Origin: CAYXZR01 sp964470025
GTDB taxonomy: Bacteria; Patescibacteriota; Patescibacteriia; Buchananbacterales; UBA6539
NCBI GenBank assembly: GCA_964470025.1
Contig: CAYXZR010000037.1
Location: forward strand, 1-5,681
Direction: 5' to 3'
Length of the DNA stretch: 5,681 nt
Below the pieces are notes generated by a model, which was not told the origin of the DNA, ran no database searches, and saw nothing but the letters and a program-made list of their open reading frames with translations. Shown piece after piece: positions 5,000-5,681 of the stretch; within the stretch, counting starts at the first letter, position 1; every line of letters begins with the position of its first letter. Both the position numbers and the translations under genes were made by a program.

Positions 5000-5512
5000 T
5001 TAACGAGTGACACTTACCGTTTCACCTCTCTCCGCCTCACATGCACCAATAGTAACGCGGCCATTTCCTGATTTTACAATGTAGTATTTAGTAGAACTTG
5101 CAGCTGCCCAGCCCTCAGATACACCAAGTGGATCTATAGGAATACTTGCAATATATGTATCAACTAATGCAGGTGATAAATCAATAAATCCGGCAGCAGT
5201 ACTCGTCGCTGTACAGGTGCTACCAGTTCCGGTTCCAGTTCCAATCATATATGCAGCAGTATCCCAAGGATCACCAGAGTTATCAGTAGTTGTTGGAGCG
5301 CTACCACGGTTATCAACCACATACTTCAAGTAGCCATTCAAAACAGCATTAGTTGATCCCCAGCGATCAGCATTTCTAGCCTCAGCAAGTCTACGCGCTG
5401 GATCAATAGCAACAAAAACAATTGCCGCTAGAATTGCAATAATAGCAATAATAATCAATAGCTCAATAAGTGTAAAACCCTTTTGCTTATTTCGTTTTAA
5501 AAAAGTATTCAT
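5000..5512 (-). CDS. Type IV pilin-like protein with class III prepilin N-terminus
   Basis: A secreted structural subunit of a type IV pilus or pseudopilus. The short basic leader ends in KG, and FTLIEL follows, so prepilin peptidase should cut after Gly12, leaving Phe at +1 and Glu at +5 (residue 17). The hydrophobic helix runs to about residue 37 and continues into AIDPARRLAEARNADRW, a pattern I associate with pilins of Parcubacteria-type genomes. The globular part ends at residue 170 with two cysteines, Cys101 and Cys159, which could form one disulfide. A Gly-Thr repeat (92-98) is encoded by tandem hexamers. The ATG at 5512 gives the usual short leader; no Shine-Dalgarno lies at the normal distance. 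It has its own promoter and terminator, so it appears monocistronic. Major, minor or competence pilin cannot be told apart. Confidence 0.95.
   Translation of the reverse strand: MNTFLKRNKQKGFTLIELLIIIAIIAILAAIVFVAIDPARRLAEARNADRWGSTNAVLNGYLKYVVDNRGSAPTTTDNSGDPWDTAAYMIGTGTGTGSTCTATSTAAGFIDLSPALVDTYIASIPIDPLGVSEGWAAASSTKYYIVKSGNGRVTIGACEAERGETVSVTR
5225..5242. repeat. Three tandem 6-bp units inside the pilin gene
   Basis: AGTTCC, GGTTCC and AGTTCC follow each other on the plus strand, encoding Gly-Thr dipeptides in the pilin. Unit-length changes would keep the frame and alter only the length of a flexible surface loop. The array is short and imperfect. Confidence 0.5.
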
Positions 5513-5541
5513 AAACGTGTGTAAAAATTAATTTCCTAAGA

Positions 5542-5570
5542 AGTATAGCACAAAATGTGCTATCTGAAAA
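5542..5570 (-). promoter_or_regulatory. Pilin promoter
   Basis: The extended -10 TGC-TATACT occupies 5550-5542 on the minus strand. A -35 candidate TTTTCA lies at 5570-5565 with a 17-bp spacer, directly after the stop of the upstream gene. Transcription would start near 5535, leaving a leader of about 22 nt. Confidence 0.7.
5545..5563. repeat. 8-bp inverted repeat overlapping the pilin promoter
   Basis: ATAGCACA (5545-5552) and TGTGCTAT (5556-5563) are perfect inverted copies separated by AAA. One arm overlaps the first bases of the -10 and its TG extension; the other fills the -10/-35 spacer. It could be an operator for a dimeric repressor. It could also form a hairpin 7 bp after the upstream stop codon, but no T-tract follows, so it is a poor terminator. 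Confidence 0.5.
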
Positions 5571-5681
5571 TTATTCAGCAGCGGTAAAATCTACATAAAT
5601 TGAGTATACCCATCCCTCACTACCATCCATATCAAGCCGATACCATGCATCTTGCTCTTCATAAATAACATGCTCAGATCC
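5571..5681 (-). CDS. C-terminal end of a protein with a bacterial SH3-like (SH3b) domain, cut by the window edge
   Basis: The open frame enters at the right edge and ends at a TAA (5573-5571), showing 36 residues. The spaced pattern DAWYRLDM, then GSEGWVYSIYV, matches the second half of a bacterial SH3 domain, where WY-x-V/L and GWV-x-xxY are typical. Such domains often sit in extracytoplasmic proteins and bind cell-wall peptides. The protein ends six residues after this pattern, so the domain is C-terminal. Rest of protein, start and partner domains are outside the window. The pilin gene follows 58 bp downstream and may receive some read-through. Confidence 0.7.
   Translation of the reverse strand, partial: GSEHVIYEEQDAWYRLDMDGSEGWVYSIYVDFTAAE

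Noticed and set aside
1..5681. Recoded UGA (as in Gracilibacteria/Absconditabacteria)
   Set aside because: No visible gene ends in TGA, which made me look, but no in-frame TGA occurs inside any gene either. With six visible stops this is not informative; the standard code fits.
1..5681. CRISPR array, insertion sequence or prophage signs
   Set aside because: No spaced direct repeats, transposase motifs, terminal inverted repeats or target duplications were seen.

Overview
The window looks like a chromosomal fragment from an uncultivated, AT-rich bacterium. My best inference is the Candidate Phyla Radiation (Patescibacteria), probably the Parcubacteria side. The reasons are the style of the type IV pilin (prepilin motif followed by an Ala-Ile-Asp-Pro-Ala-Arg-Arg helix), the compact gene spacing, the scarcity of Shine-Dalgarno sequences, and a small charged protein I cannot assign. 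This placement rests on pattern recognition, not on a marker gene. All reading frames use the standard code.

Layout from left to right. (1) The N-terminal 394 residues of UvrA, minus strand, running off the left edge. (2) A 366-bp divergent intergenic region (1184-1549) with a minus-strand uvrA promoter overlapping a consensus DnaA box, a plus-strand promoter, and a foldable 5' leader on each side: a three-way junction upstream of uvrA and a stem-enclosed H-type pseudoknot upstream of the plus-strand gene. (3) An 84-residue, highly charged protein of unknown function on the plus strand, the only gene here with a strong Shine-Dalgarno, closed by a strong intrinsic terminator. (4) A tight minus-strand operon, transcribed right to left: a DJ-1/PfpI-family protein lacking the nucleophilic cysteine, a membrane-anchored DipZ/TlpA-type thioredoxin-like protein, and complete UvrB, with gaps of 3 and 2 bp. 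(5) A minus-strand type IV pilin-like gene with its own promoter and terminator. (6) The C-terminal 36 residues of an SH3b-like protein at the right edge.

UvrA and UvrB together form the damage-recognition part of nucleotide excision repair; UvrC is not in the window. The uvrB operon joins DNA repair to a surface thiol-disulfide protein and a DJ-1-fold protein, suggesting a stress-response grouping. Three minus-strand transcription units (uvrA, the pfpI operon, the pilin) share the same extended -10 element, TGCTATACTT. For pfpI it lies so close to the ATG that the mRNA is probably leaderless. The most promising undescribed element is the pseudoknot leader plus small protein between uvrA and uvrB.
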